A DNA stretch of 64,000 nt, taken from assembly GCF_006227205.1 (NCBI RefSeq), contig NZ_VCNG01000001.1, forward strand, positions 186,001-250,000. Direction: 5' to 3'. The number at the start of each line of letters is the position of its first letter. Within the stretch, counting starts at the first letter, position 1. Under the pieces are notes generated by a model that worked only from the letters and a program-made list of their open reading frames with translations, was not told the origin of the DNA and searched no databases. The translations under genes were made by a program, and so were the position numbers. This stretch comes from Pseudomonas sp. ICMP22404 (lineage in GTDB: Bacteria; Pseudomonadota; Gammaproteobacteria; Pseudomonadales; Pseudomonadaceae). Shown in pieces: positions 56,083-64,000 of this stretch.

Positions 56083-57036
56083 ATGAGCGTACGCGTCGGC
56101 ATTGTCATGGACCCTATCGCCAGCATTTCCTACAAAAAGGATAGCTCGCTGGCCATGCTGCTGGCCGCTCAAAAGCGCGGCTGGGAATTGTTCTACATGG
56201 AACAGCGCGATCTCTACCAGGCCGAAGGCCAGGCCCGGGCGCGCATGAAACCGTTGAAAGTCTTCGCCAACCCGGAAAAATGGTTTGAACTGGGCGACGA
56301 AAACGATGCGCTGCTGAGCGACCTGGACGTGATCCTGATGCGCAAGGATCCGCCGTTCGACATGGAATTCGTGTATTCCACTTACCTGCTGGAACAAGCC
56401 GAAACCGCCGGCGTGCTGGTGGTCAACAAGCCCCAGAGCCTGCGCGACTGCAACGAGAAGCTGTTCGCCACCCTGTTCCCGCAATGCACGCCACCGACCA
56501 TCGTCAGCCGCCGTCCGGATGTACTGCGCGAGTTCGCCGATCATCACGGCGACGTGATCCTCAAGCCCCTGGACGGCATGGGCGGTTCTTCAATCTTCCG
56601 CCACACCGCCGGCCACCCGAACCTCTCCGTGATCCTGGAAACCCTGACCCTGCACGGCAAGCAGCAGATCATGATCCAGGGCTACCTGCCGGCCATCGTC
56701 GATGGCGACAAGCGCATCCTGATGATTGATGGCGAGCCGGTGGACTATTGCCTGGCGCGCATTCCGGCAGCGGGCGAAACCCGCGGCAACCTGGCCGCCG
56801 GCGGCCGTGGCGAAGCCCGCCCGCTGACCGAGAAGGACCGCTGGATCGCGGCCCAGGTCGGCCCGACCCTGCGCGAGAAAGGCCTGCTGTTCGTGGGCCT
56901 GGACGTGATCGGCGAACACCTGACGGAAATCAACGTCACCAGCCCGACCTGCATCCGCGAGATCGATAATGCCTTCGGCACCGACATCGGCGGGATGCTG
57001 ATGGATGCCATCGATCAGAAGCTCAAGGCTCGTTGA
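56083..57036 (+). CDS. gshB: Glutathione synthetase
   Basis: The 317-residue ATP-grasp enzyme joins gamma-glutamylcysteine and glycine. N-terminal VRVGIVMDPIASISYKKDSS, LRKDPPFD-like MRKDPPFDMEFVYSTYLLE, the ATP-grasp stretch LKPLDGMGGSSIFR, and FVGLDVIGEHLTEINVTSPT near the end. The start has GAGGAACCAAGCC upstream. Lies between pilG and a tonB3-like gene, as in P. aeruginosa. Confidence 0.97.
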   Translation: MSVRVGIVMDPIASISYKKDSSLAMLLAAQKRGWELFYMEQRDLYQAEGQARARMKPLKVFANPEKWFELGDENDALLSDLDVILMRKDPPFDMEFVYSTYLLEQAETAGVLVVNKPQSLRDCNEKLFATLFPQCTPPTIVSRRPDVLREFADHHGDVILKPLDGMGGSSIFRHTAGHPNLSVILETLTLHGKQQIMIQGYLPAIVDGDKRILMIDGEPVDYCLARIPAAGETRGNLAAGGRGEARPLTEKDRWIAAQVGPTLREKGLLFVGLDVIGEHLTEINVTSPTCIREIDNAFGTDIGGMLMDAIDQKLKAR

Positions 57037-57112
57037 TCCAGATCTGATGAAGGGAACCCACATTGCGTTATCATGCCCGGCCTGAAAAAAACGCGATGTT
57101 GGTTTCCTTGTC

Positions 57113-58009
57113 ATGACCCTCCCGTCCGATCTGCCCCTAGAGCTCGCCCACCGTGGCGTGCGTCCGGCTGATCGCCTCGGCTTTACCCTGTTCCTGGCGG
57201 CGCTGATCCACCTGGCGCTGCTGCTGGGCGTCGGGTTTGCCACGGTCGAGCCCAAGCAGATCACCCAGACCCTCGAAATCACCCTGGCCACCTTCAAGAG
57301 CGAAACCAAGCCGAAGCAGGCAGATTTCCTCGCCCAGGAAAACCAGCAAGGCAGCGGCACCCTGGAAAAAAAGGCGGTTCCCAAGACCACCGAGATCGCG
57401 CCGTTCCAGGATAACCAGGTTCAGAAGGCCAGCCCTCCCCCGGCCGCCAAGCCCGAGGTGCAGGAAACGGCCCCCAAGGCCGCCGTGACCACCGTGGCGC
57501 CGAAGCCGAAAAAGGCACCGGTCAAGGAAGAGGTCAAGCCTGATCCCAAGCCCAAGGCCCCGGCACCGACCTTCGACAGCTCTCAGCTGTCCAGCGACAT
57601 CGCCAGCCTGGAAGCCGAACTGGCCCAGGAACAGCAGCTCTATGCCAAACGCCCGCGTATCCACCGCCTGAGCGCCGCCTCGACCATGCGTGACAAGGGC
57701 GCCTGGTACAAGGACGAGTGGCGCAAGAAGGTCGAGCGCATCGGCAACCTCAATTACCCCGACGAAGCGCGGCGCAAGCAGATCTACGGCAACCTGCGGC
57801 TCATGGTCTCGATCAACCGCGACGGTTCCTTGTATGAAGTGCTGGTGCTGGAGTCCTCTGGCCAGCCGCTGCTGGACCAGGCGGCCCAGCGTATCGTGCG
57901 CCTGGCGGCGCCGTTCGCGCCGTTTACCGGAGATTTGTCGGACATCGACCGACTGGAGATCATCCGCACCTGGAAATTCTCCCGGGGTGACCGGCTCTCC
58001 AGTAACTGA
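57113..58009 (+). CDS. tonB3: Energy transducer TonB (TonB3-like)
   Basis: The 298-residue protein has one N-terminal membrane helix (LGFTLFLAALIHLALLLGVGFA), a Pro/Lys-rich periplasmic spacer (PKPKKAPVKEEVKPDPKPK) and a C-terminal TonB domain (YPDEARRKQIYGNLRLMVSI). The position beside gshB and pilG matches PA0406, the TonB3 needed for twitching in P. aeruginosa. It may energise an outer-membrane step of pilus function rather than iron uptake; this is inference from context. Confidence 0.85.
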   Translation: MTLPSDLPLELAHRGVRPADRLGFTLFLAALIHLALLLGVGFATVEPKQITQTLEITLATFKSETKPKQADFLAQENQQGSGTLEKKAVPKTTEIAPFQDNQVQKASPPPAAKPEVQETAPKAAVTTVAPKPKKAPVKEEVKPDPKPKAPAPTFDSSQLSSDIASLEAELAQEQQLYAKRPRIHRLSAASTMRDKGAWYKDEWRKKVERIGNLNYPDEARRKQIYGNLRLMVSINRDGSLYEVLVLESSGQPLLDQAAQRIVRLAAPFAPFTGDLSDIDRLEIIRTWKFSRGDRLSSN

Positions 58010-58027
58010 CCCACTGCCCAAGCCCCT

Positions 58028-58145
58028 TGTGGGAGCGGGTTGTGTGGGAGCAAGGCTTGCCCGCGATGAAAACGCCGCGGTCTCTTGAGGACCGCAGCAC
58101 CTGGATCGCGAGCAAGCTTTGCTCCCACGAAGCCCGCTCCCACAT
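58028..58145. repeat. REPIN-like repeat group (nested copies)
   Basis: GTGGGAGCGGGTT then GTGGGAGCAAGGCTTGCCCGC, and inverted copies GCGAGCAAGCTTTGCTCCCAC and AAGCCCGCTCCCACA. The pairing is nested: an outer short pair encloses a full inner pair. Confidence 0.87.
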
Positions 58146-58221
58146 TTGATCGGTGTCGCCAAGGTATTTCCTGCACATCCCCAGCTTGTCAGTTCGCCCC
58201 TGCGCCGCCACACTATCGCCT

Positions 58222-58791
58222 ATGAAAAACGTCAGCCCCACCTACCTCAAGCATCATTTCCTGATCGCCATGCCGCATATGGCCGATCCGAACTTCGCCC
58301 ATACCTTGACCTACATCGTCGAGCACACGGCCAATGGCGCCATGGGGCTGGTGATCAATCGCCCGCAGGAGCTGAACCTGGCGGACATTCTCGAGCAGCT
58401 GCGCCCTGAGGTAGAGCCGCCCATCCTGTGCCAGCACGTGCCGATTTTCATCGGCGGGCCGGTGCAGACCGACCGCGGTTTCGTGCTCCATCCATCGGGG
58501 CCGAGCTACCAGGCCACCGTGGACCTCAATGGCGTGTCGCTGTCGACTTCCCAGGACGTGTTATTTGCCATCGCCGACGGTGTCGGTCCGGAAAAAAGCC
58601 TGATCGCCCTCGGCTATGCCGGTTGGGAAGCCGGGCAACTGGAGGCCGAACTGGCCGACAATGCCTGGCTGACCTGCCCGTTCGACGCCGACATCCTGTT
58701 CAACACCAGCAGTGAACTGCGCCTGGAAGCGGCGGCCAACCGCCTGGGGATCAACCTCAGTCTGCTCACCAGCCAGGCAGGACACGCCTGA
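58222..58791 (+). CDS. yqgE: YqgE/AlgH family protein
   Basis: The 189-residue cytoplasmic protein matches YqgE (AlgH): LKHHFLIAMPHMADPNFAHTL (two segments), GAMGLVINRP, and IGGPVQTDRGFVLH. Function unclear; it is regularly found with ruvX. The stop overlaps the ruvX start (TGATG). The start at 58222 lies just after the repeat region. Confidence 0.93.
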   Translation: MKNVSPTYLKHHFLIAMPHMADPNFAHTLTYIVEHTANGAMGLVINRPQELNLADILEQLRPEVEPPILCQHVPIFIGGPVQTDRGFVLHPSGPSYQATVDLNGVSLSTSQDVLFAIADGVGPEKSLIALGYAGWEAGQLEAELADNAWLTCPFDADILFNTSSELRLEAAANRLGINLSLLTSQAGHA

Positions 58792-59228
58792 TGGCCCTGC
58801 GCCTGCTGCTGGGTTTCGATTACGGCACCAAACAGATCGGCGTCGCAGTCGGCCAGGTCGTTACCGGCCAGGCCCGCGAGCTGTGCACCCTCAAGGCGCA
58901 GAATGGCGTTCCGGACTGGAACCAGGTCGAAGCGCTGATCAAGGAATGGAAACCCGACGCCGTGGTGGTCGGCCTGCCGCTGAACATGGACGGTACGCCC
59001 AGCGACATGTGCGTGCGCGCCGAAAAATTCGCCCGTCGGCTCAATGGCCGCTACAACCTGCCCTTCTACACCCATGACGAGCGCCTGACCACGTTCGAAG
59101 CCAAGGGCGAACGCCTCGAGCGTGGCGGGCAGAAAGGCAGTTACCGCGACAACCCGGTGGACGCCATCGCCGCCGCCCTGCTGCTGCAGGGCTGGCTCGA
59201 TGCCAATAGCGCCCTGTTCGACACCTGA
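58791..59228 (+). CDS. ruvX: Putative Holliday junction resolvase / 16S pre-rRNA nuclease
   Basis: The 145-residue RNase H-like nuclease (YqgF). Catalytic pattern: [15 protein letters not shown] (first Asp), [14 protein letters not shown], the DERLTT stretch, and [15 protein letters not shown] (last Asp). It trims 16S rRNA ends in E. coli and was named for resolvase-like activity. Translationally coupled to yqgE. Confidence 0.94.
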   Translation: MALRLLLGFDYGTKQIGVAVGQVVTGQARELCTLKAQNGVPDWNQVEALIKEWKPDAVVVGLPLNMDGTPSDMCVRAEKFARRLNGRYNLPFYTHDERLTTFEAKGERLERGGQKGSYRDNPVDAIAAALLLQGWLDANSALFDT

Positions 59229-59232
59229 TTTT

Positions 59233-59260
59233 GAAAGCGCCGCCAAGGCGCTTTCTTTTA
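59233..59260 (+). terminator. Terminator after ruvX
   Basis: GAAAGCGCC / GGCGCTTTC arms around GCCAA, followed by TTTTA. A second hairpin (CCGGGCC 59269-59275 with GGCCCGG 59286-59292) follows, just before the pyrR ribosome site. Confidence 0.8.
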
Positions 59261-59310
59261 GCGATAGACCGGGCCTTTCACCGCCGGCCCGGGAACCTGA
59301 AGGAGCCAGC

Positions 59311-59817
59311 ATGAGCCTGCCCAATCCTGCCGACCTGATCAGCCAGATGGCGATCCGTCTCACGGCACACCTGGAACAACGCGGCATCCGCGAACCGCGC
59401 TACATCGGCATTCGCACCGGCGGCGTCTGGGTTGCCCAGGCCTTGCTCGAGGAGCTTGGCAGCCAATCGCCGCTGGGCACCCTGGACGTGTCCTTCTACC
59501 GCGACGACTTCAGCCAGAACGGCCTGCACCCACAGGTACGTCCTTCGGCGCTGCCGTTCGAGATCGAGGGCCAGCACCTGGTCCTGATCGATGACGTGCT
59601 GATGAGCGGCCGGACCATTCGCGCCGCCATGAACGAGTTGTTCGACTACGGCCGCCCGGCCAGTGTGACCCTGGTGTGCCTGCTGGACCTGGACGCCGCC
59701 GAGTTGCCGATCCGCCCGAACGTGGTCGGCGCGACGTTGACACTGGCCGCACACCAGCGGGTCAAGCTCTCCGGCCCCGCACCGCTGCAACTCGAACTGC
59801 AAGACCTTGCCCTTTAA
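59311..59817 (+). CDS. pyrR: PyrR, pyrimidine operon regulator / uracil phosphoribosyltransferase
   Basis: The 168-residue PRT-fold protein. [13 protein letters not shown] and the PRPP loop [17 protein letters not shown] are present. In Gram-positive bacteria PyrR binds RNA; in pseudomonads the role is less certain. The start follows GAAGGAGCCAGC. First of pyrR-pyrB-pyrC'. Confidence 0.95.
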   Translation: MSLPNPADLISQMAIRLTAHLEQRGIREPRYIGIRTGGVWVAQALLEELGSQSPLGTLDVSFYRDDFSQNGLHPQVRPSALPFEIEGQHLVLIDDVLMSGRTIRAAMNELFDYGRPASVTLVCLLDLDAAELPIRPNVVGATLTLAAHQRVKLSGPAPLQLELQDLAL

Positions 59818-59841
59818 CAGCCCTTGTAAGAGTCCATCGCG

Positions 59842-60846
59842 ATGACGCCTCTCGAAACCAAGCGCCCGCTGCAGCTCAACGATCAGGGCCAGCTGCGGCA
59901 CTTCCTGTCCCTCGACGGCCTGCGCCGCGAGCTGCTGACGGAAATCCTCGACACCGCCGACTCGTTCCTCGAAGTCGGTGCCCGGGCGGTGAAGAAAGTC
60001 CCGTTGCTGCGCGGCAAGACCGTGTGCAACGTGTTCTTCGAAAACTCCACCCGCACCCGCACCACCTTCGAACTGGCGGCCCAGCGGCTGTCGGCGGACG
60101 TCATCACCCTCAACGTGTCGACGTCCTCGGCGAGCAAGGGCGAAACCCTGCTCGATACCCTGCGCAATCTCGAAGCCATGGCAGCGGACATGTTCGTCGT
60201 GCGTCACGGAGACTCCGGCGCGGCACACTTCATTGCCGAACACGTCTGCCCGCAGGTGGCGATCATCAACGGCGGCGACGGCCGTCACGCCCACCCGACC
60301 CAGGGCATGCTGGACATGCTGACCATTCGCCGGCACAAGGGCAGCTTCGAGAACCTCTCGGTGGCCATTGTCGGCGACATCCTGCACTCGCGGGTGGCTC
60401 GCTCGAACATGCTCGCCCTCAAGACCCTCGGTTGTCCGGACATCCGCGTGATCGCGCCGAAAACCCTGCTGCCCATCGGCGTCGAGCAATACGGCGTGAA
60501 GGTCTACACCGACATGACCGAAGGCCTCAAGGACGTCGACGTGGTGATCATGCTGCGCCTGCAGCGTGAACGCATGACCGGTGGCCTGCTGCCCAGCGAA
60601 GGCGAGTTCTACCGCCTGTTCGGCCTCACCACCGCTCGCCTGGCCGGAGCCAAGCCGGATGCCATCGTCATGCACCCGGGGCCGATCAACCGCGGCGTGG
60701 AGATCGAGTCGGCGGTGGCCGATGGTCCCCATTCGGTGATTCTCAACCAGGTGACCTACGGCATCGCCATCCGCATGGCCGTGCTGTCCATGGCCATGAG
60801 CGGGCAAACGGCCCAGCGCCAATTCGACCAGGAGAACGCCCAGTGA
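59842..60846 (+). CDS. pyrB: Aspartate carbamoyltransferase catalytic subunit
   Basis: The 334-residue enzyme makes carbamoyl aspartate in pyrimidine synthesis. [19 protein letters not shown] holds the carbamoyl-phosphate site, and [14 protein letters not shown] and [12 protein letters not shown] complete the active site. The longer N-terminus is typical of pseudomonad PyrB, which binds nucleotides itself and needs PyrC'. The stop overlaps the pyrC' start (GTGA). Confidence 0.97.
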   Translation: MTPLETKRPLQLNDQGQLRHFLSLDGLRRELLTEILDTADSFLEVGARAVKKVPLLRGKTVCNVFFENSTRTRTTFELAAQRLSADVITLNVSTSSASKGETLLDTLRNLEAMAADMFVVRHGDSGAAHFIAEHVCPQVAIINGGDGRHAHPTQGMLDMLTIRRHKGSFENLSVAIVGDILHSRVARSNMLALKTLGCPDIRVIAPKTLLPIGVEQYGVKVYTDMTEGLKDVDVVIMLRLQRERMTGGLLPSEGEFYRLFGLTTARLAGAKPDAIVMHPGPINRGVEIESAVADGPHSVILNQVTYGIAIRMAVLSMAMSGQTAQRQFDQENAQ

Positions 60847-62114
60847 AGCTCAGCATTCTCGGCGCACGCGTGATCGATCCGGCCAGCGGCCTGGATCAAG
60901 TGACTGACATCCATATCGATGCCTGCAAAATCGTCGCCCTGGGCGCCGCCCCGGCTGGTTTCGTGGCGGTCGAGACCCTCGACGCCCAGGGCCTGGTGGC
61001 CGCCCCCGGCCTGGTCGACCTGAACGTCGCCCTGCGCGAGCCTGGCTACAGTCGCAAAGGCAGCATCGTCAGCGAGACCCGGGCCGCCGCCGCCGGTGGC
61101 GTGACCAGCCTGTGCTGCCCGCCACAGACCAAACCGGTGCTGGACACCTCGGCCGTGGCCGAACTGATCCTCGACCGCGCTCGCGAAGCCGGCAATACCA
61201 AGGTCTTTCCGATTGGTGCATTGAGCAAAGGCCTCGATGGCGAACAACTGGCGGAGCTGATCGCGTTGCGCGATGCCGGCTGCGTGGCGTTCGGCAACGG
61301 CCTGAACAGTTTCCGCAACACCCGTACCCTGTGCCGCGCCCTGGAATACGCAGCCACCTTCGGCCTGACGGTGATCTTCAACTCCCAGGATCACGACCTG
61401 GCCGAAGGTGGCCTGGCCCACGAAGGCCCGACCGCCAGCTTCCTCGGCCTGCCGGGCATACCTGAGACCGCCGAGACCGTGGCCCTGGCCCGCGACCTGT
61501 TGCTGGTGGAACAAAGCGGTGTGCGCGCGCACTTCAGCCAACTGACCAGCGCCCGTGGCGCGGCGCTGATCGCCCAGGCCCAGGCCCGCGGCTTGCCGGT
61601 GACCGCCGATGTGGCGCTGTACCAACTGATCCTGACCGACGAAGCCCTGATCGACTTCAACAGCGTCTATCACGTCCAGCCACCGCTGCGCACCCGCGCT
61701 GACCGGAATGGCCTGCGCGAGGCAGTGAAATCCGGAGTGATCTCGGCCATCTCCAGCCATCACCAACCCCATGAGCGCGATGCCAAGCTGGCACCCTTCG
61801 GCGCCACCGAACCGGGCATCAGCAGCGTCGAACTGCTGTTGCCGCTGGCGATGACACTGGTGGAAGACGGCCTGCTCGACCTGCCGACCTTGCTGGCGCG
61901 CCTTAGCGCCGGCCCGGCCCAGGCACTGCAACTACCAGCCGGGAAACTGGCGGTGGGTGCGGCAGCGGACCTGGTGCTGTTTGACCCGGCCGCCTCCACC
62001 GTGGTCGGGGAAAACTGGCGCTCCAAGGGCGACAACTGCCCGTTCCTGGGCCACAGCTTGCCGGGAGTGGTGCGTTATACCCTGATGGATGGGCGGGTCA
62101 CTCATCAGGCCTGA
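60843..62114 (+). CDS. pyrC': Inactive dihydroorotase-like subunit PyrC'
   Basis: The 423-residue protein has the dihydroorotase fold but not the metal-binding HxH: the position reads [12 protein letters not shown] rather than DLHVHLREPG. In P. putida and P. aeruginosa such PyrC' proteins are non-catalytic and hold PyrB in a dodecamer; true PyrC is encoded elsewhere. GTG start at 60843, coupled to pyrB. Confidence 0.94.
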   Translation: MKLSILGARVIDPASGLDQVTDIHIDACKIVALGAAPAGFVAVETLDAQGLVAAPGLVDLNVALREPGYSRKGSIVSETRAAAAGGVTSLCCPPQTKPVLDTSAVAELILDRAREAGNTKVFPIGALSKGLDGEQLAELIALRDAGCVAFGNGLNSFRNTRTLCRALEYAATFGLTVIFNSQDHDLAEGGLAHEGPTASFLGLPGIPETAETVALARDLLLVEQSGVRAHFSQLTSARGAALIAQAQARGLPVTADVALYQLILTDEALIDFNSVYHVQPPLRTRADRNGLREAVKSGVISAISSHHQPHERDAKLAPFGATEPGISSVELLLPLAMTLVEDGLLDLPTLLARLSAGPAQALQLPAGKLAVGAAADLVLFDPAASTVVGENWRSKGDNCPFLGHSLPGVVRYTLMDGRVTHQA

Positions 62115-62128
62115 CACCGCGTCGCGCC

Positions 62129-62226
62129 TATCGCGAGCAGGCTCGCTCCCACATTGGGTTTCAGGGCATTCACACAATTTGTGTGCGCTGAAGATCCCTT
62201 GTGGGAGCGAGCCTGCTCGCGATGGG
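62129..62226. repeat. REPIN-like repeat pair
   Basis: TATCGCGAGCAGGCTCGCTCC at the left and GTGGGAGCGAGCCTGCTCGC at the right with a loop of about 50 bases, between convergent pyrC' and the TM2 gene. Confidence 0.9.
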
Positions 62227-62238
62227 AGCAACCCGGTT

Positions 62239-62667
62239 TTACTGAAAAGCCCCACGCTTCTGCGCATTGCGAATCGAAACCTGGTCATTCAGCGTCCAAA
62301 AGTCATACAGCACCCCCAGGAAGAACACCCCGCCAGTCAGCAGGTAGATGATCCCGCTGAGCCATTTGCCTTGATACATCCGGTGCACGCCGAACACCCC
62401 GAGAAACGTCAACAGGATCCACGCCACGGTGTATTCGATAGGTCCTGGGGTGAAGCGCAGGTCCGCTTCGCGGTCCATGGCAGGAATCAGGAACAGGTCG
62501 ATCAGCCAGCCTATGCCCAGCAGGCCAAAGGTGAAGAACCAGATCGTGCCGGTGACCGGCTTGCCATAGTAGAAACGATGGGCCCCGGTGAAACCGAAAA
62601 TCCAGAGCAGATACCCGATGATTTTGCTGTGGGTGTCATGGCTAGCGTCCAGCTGATAGCTGTTCAT
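62239..62667 (-). CDS. TM2 domain membrane protein
   Basis: The 142-residue protein has two TM2-like units: KIIGYLLWIFGFTGAHRFYYGKP pattern at the N-terminus (GAHRFYYGK) and GVFGVHRMYQGKWLSGIIYL in the second half, with four helices in all. TM2 proteins are inner-membrane proteins of unknown function. The 250-base interval upstream (62668-62917) has only a hairpin (GCCCCCGTATTCCGGGGC) and the promoter side of the next gene. Confidence 0.88.
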   Translation of the reverse strand: MNSYQLDASHDTHSKIIGYLLWIFGFTGAHRFYYGKPVTGTIWFFTFGLLGIGWLIDLFLIPAMDREADLRFTPGPIEYTVAWILLTFLGVFGVHRMYQGKWLSGIIYLLTGGVFFLGVLYDFWTLNDQVSIRNAQKRGAFQ

Positions 62668-62917
62668 GAATGGCCTCTTTTGCCTCGATAGATAAATTTG
62701 TTCAGTTTATTTGTGACTTTTGTGTGTCTTGCCGACAAGCGGTCCTTGGCGCCTTGGGCGCAGCGGAGCCCCCGTATTCCGGGGCCTGTGCCGGACAATC
62801 GGGGCAAAATGGCGCATTTTCAGGGGTTACGCGCAGGATTTCGGATCGACAAACGGCCTCGGAATCCGCCAAAAAGCTGTTATAAAGTTGCGCGCTAACC
62901 TATAAGAGCCCTGCCTA

Positions 62918-63529
62918 ATGCGTCCATTTTTCAAGACATGGCTAACCATTTGCCTATTATTGCCACTGGCCGCCCACGCCACCAATCGTGAGCAACGTCT
63001 TCCCAACGTCAACGGCTACACCCCGAAATCCCATGTTTCTGCTCCTTCGAGCAAGAACAAGCCCAGCGTCCAGTATACGAACACGGGCAACAGCAAGCTG
63101 GTTCCGCCCATGGCGACCAAAGCGAGCAGCAACGTATTGAGCCGTGCCGTGAATGTACTCGGCACACCTTATCGTTGGGGCGGCAGCAGCCCAAGTAAAG
63201 GCTTCGATTGCAGTGGCCTGGTGAAATATGCGTTCAACGACGCCACTTTCGACCTGCCACGCACCTCGAATGCCATGGCGGCCGGTCACGGTGAGAAAGT
63301 CGAGCGCAAGGACCTCAAGCCCGGCGACCTGATCTTCTTCAAGCTCAAGAGCCGCCGGGTCAACCACGTGGCCATCTACCTGGGCAACGACCGCTTCATT
63401 CACGCACCACGTCGCGGCAAGTCGGTGACCATCGACACCCTGAACAAACCGTACTGGGACACCCACTACGTGGTTGCCAAGCGGGTGTTGCCGAAAGAGC
63501 CGGGCGGGATGCGGGTCGTCCAGCGCTGA
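62918..63529 (+). CDS. NlpC/P60 family peptidoglycan hydrolase
   Basis: The 203-residue precursor has a signal peptide (KTWLTICLLLPLAAHA), a basic disordered linker, and a C40 peptidase domain from about residue 70: GTPYRWGGSSPSKGFDCSGLV holds the catalytic Cys, VNHVAIYLG the His, and FIHAPRRGK the third residue. It cuts peptide stems of peptidoglycan in the periplasm. The gene may be monocistronic, ending at a repeat pair. Confidence 0.93.
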   Translation: MRPFFKTWLTICLLLPLAAHATNREQRLPNVNGYTPKSHVSAPSSKNKPSVQYTNTGNSKLVPPMATKASSNVLSRAVNVLGTPYRWGGSSPSKGFDCSGLVKYAFNDATFDLPRTSNAMAAGHGEKVERKDLKPGDLIFFKLKSRRVNHVAIYLGNDRFIHAPRRGKSVTIDTLNKPYWDTHYVVAKRVLPKEPGGMRVVQR

Positions 63530-63530
63530 T

Positions 63531-63639
63531 GATCGTTCCCACGCTCTGCGTGGGAATGCCTCAGCGGACGCTCTGCGTTCGGCTCTCAGGGACGCGGAGC
63601 GTCCCCGGCTGCGTTCCCACGCAGAGCGTGGGAACGATC
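63531..63639. repeat. REPIN-like repeat pair (CCACGCTCTGCGTGG type)
   Basis: GATCGTTCCCACGCTCTGCG and its inverted copy, with inner GGACGCTCTGCG / GGGACGCGGAGCGTCCC arms. Second copy of the type seen at 37907-38014, here between the peptidase and pilT genes. Confidence 0.9.
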
Positions 63640-63649
63640 GGAAAATCCC

Positions 63650-64000
63650 TCAGAAATTATCCGGCGTACGCGCCCGCTCCCGCGCGTGCTCACGGCTGAT
63701 CAAGCCTTTGGTCACCAGGTCCTTCAGACACATATCCAGCGTCTGCATCCCCAGCGAACCGCCGGTCTGGATCGCCGAGTACATCTGCGCCACCTTGTCC
63801 TCGCGGATCAGGTTACGAATCGCCGATGTGCCCAGCATGATCTCATGAGCGGCGACCCGGCCGCCGCCGATCTTCTTGATCAGCGTCTGGGAAATCACCG
63901 CCTGCAATGATTCGGACAACATCGAGCGCACCATGGACTTCTCGTCTCCTGGGAACACGTCCACCACCCGGTCGATGGTCTTGGCCGCCGACGTGGTGTG
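63650..64000 (-). CDS. pilT: Twitching motility ATPase PilT (C-terminal part)
   Basis: The last 116 residues lie in the window; the start is beyond position 64000. The frame begins HTTSAAKTIDRVVDVFPGDEK, the His box of PilT-type retraction ATPases, and continues with LSESLQAVISQTLIKK and HEIMLGTSAIRNLIRE (the AIRNLIRE motif needed for retraction). It works with the Pil-Chp cluster encoded at 45673-55858. Confidence 0.92.
   Translation of the reverse strand, partial: HTTSAAKTIDRVVDVFPGDEKSMVRSMLSESLQAVISQTLIKKIGGGRVAAHEIMLGTSAIRNLIREDKVAQMYSAIQTGGSLGMQTLDMCLKDLVTKGLISREHARERARTPDNF

Overview
The window is a stretch of a Pseudomonas chromosome, most likely a member of the P. fluorescens complex. 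The evidence is high GC coding sequence, dozens of proteins with clear Pseudomonas-type relatives (Pil-Chp cluster, MdcABCDEGH-MadLM-MdcR malonate operon, PyrR-PyrB-PyrC' operon, LigB, Epd-Pgk-Fba block), and a dense population of the pseudomonad repeat GTGGGAGCGAGCCTGCTCGCGA, usually as inverted pairs (REPIN-like). No tRNA, rRNA, prophage, insertion sequence or CRISPR array was seen. Most of the window is core genome; the least ordinary part is the first 2.8 kb.

Layout. 1-2760: two tandem PL7 alginate lyases (the first cut by the window edge), a C4-antisense-like RNA signature beside a run of 11 C and a gene remnant, then two small proteins (an I78-type protease inhibitor and an Ig-like protein), each preceded by a related palindromic site. 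2822-9187 (minus): central carbon genes tkt, epd, pgk and fba with two small lipoproteins between pgk and fba. 9380-11648: an ArsR-type regulator fused to a SAM-methyltransferase fold, preceded by a perfect palindrome and followed by metK. 11738-20801: LysE-type exporter, ligB, a DUF1090 protein, a lipoprotein cytochrome c', mltA, MAPEG, DMT, MFS and FNT membrane proteins, and a thioesterase. 20920-23559: a promoter, an SAH riboswitch, ahcY and metF, completing the methyl cycle begun with metK. 23737-30421: periplasmic binding protein, rhlE, yceI with cytochrome b561, a 51-aa lipoprotein, and a secreted flavin amine oxidase with a histone-like tail. 30644-36834: bioA, rsmE, an amino-acid binding protein with a DadA-like dehydrogenase and a divergent LysR regulator, and a hemolysin III family protein.

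36988-45285 is the malonate decarboxylase system: mdcABCDEGH, then madLM, on the minus strand with start/stop overlaps throughout the mdc part, and mdcR on the plus strand at the far end. 45673-55858 (minus) is the Pil-Chp surface-sensing pathway in the order pilG, pilH, pilI, pilJ, chpA, chpC. The methyltransferase pilK and methylesterase chpB of the P. aeruginosa cluster are absent from their expected places. gshB, a tonB3-like gene, yqgE, ruvX and pyrR-pyrB-pyrC' follow on the plus strand. The window ends with a TM2 protein, an NlpC/P60 hydrolase and the C-terminal part of pilT.

There is no obviously new large system. The points most worth checking are the small-gene locus at 1.5-2.8 kb, the double SAH-sensing arrangement (regulator plus riboswitch), the missing adaptation enzymes of the Pil-Chp cluster, the histone-like tail on the flavoenzyme, and a small lipoprotein gene at 28323-28478.
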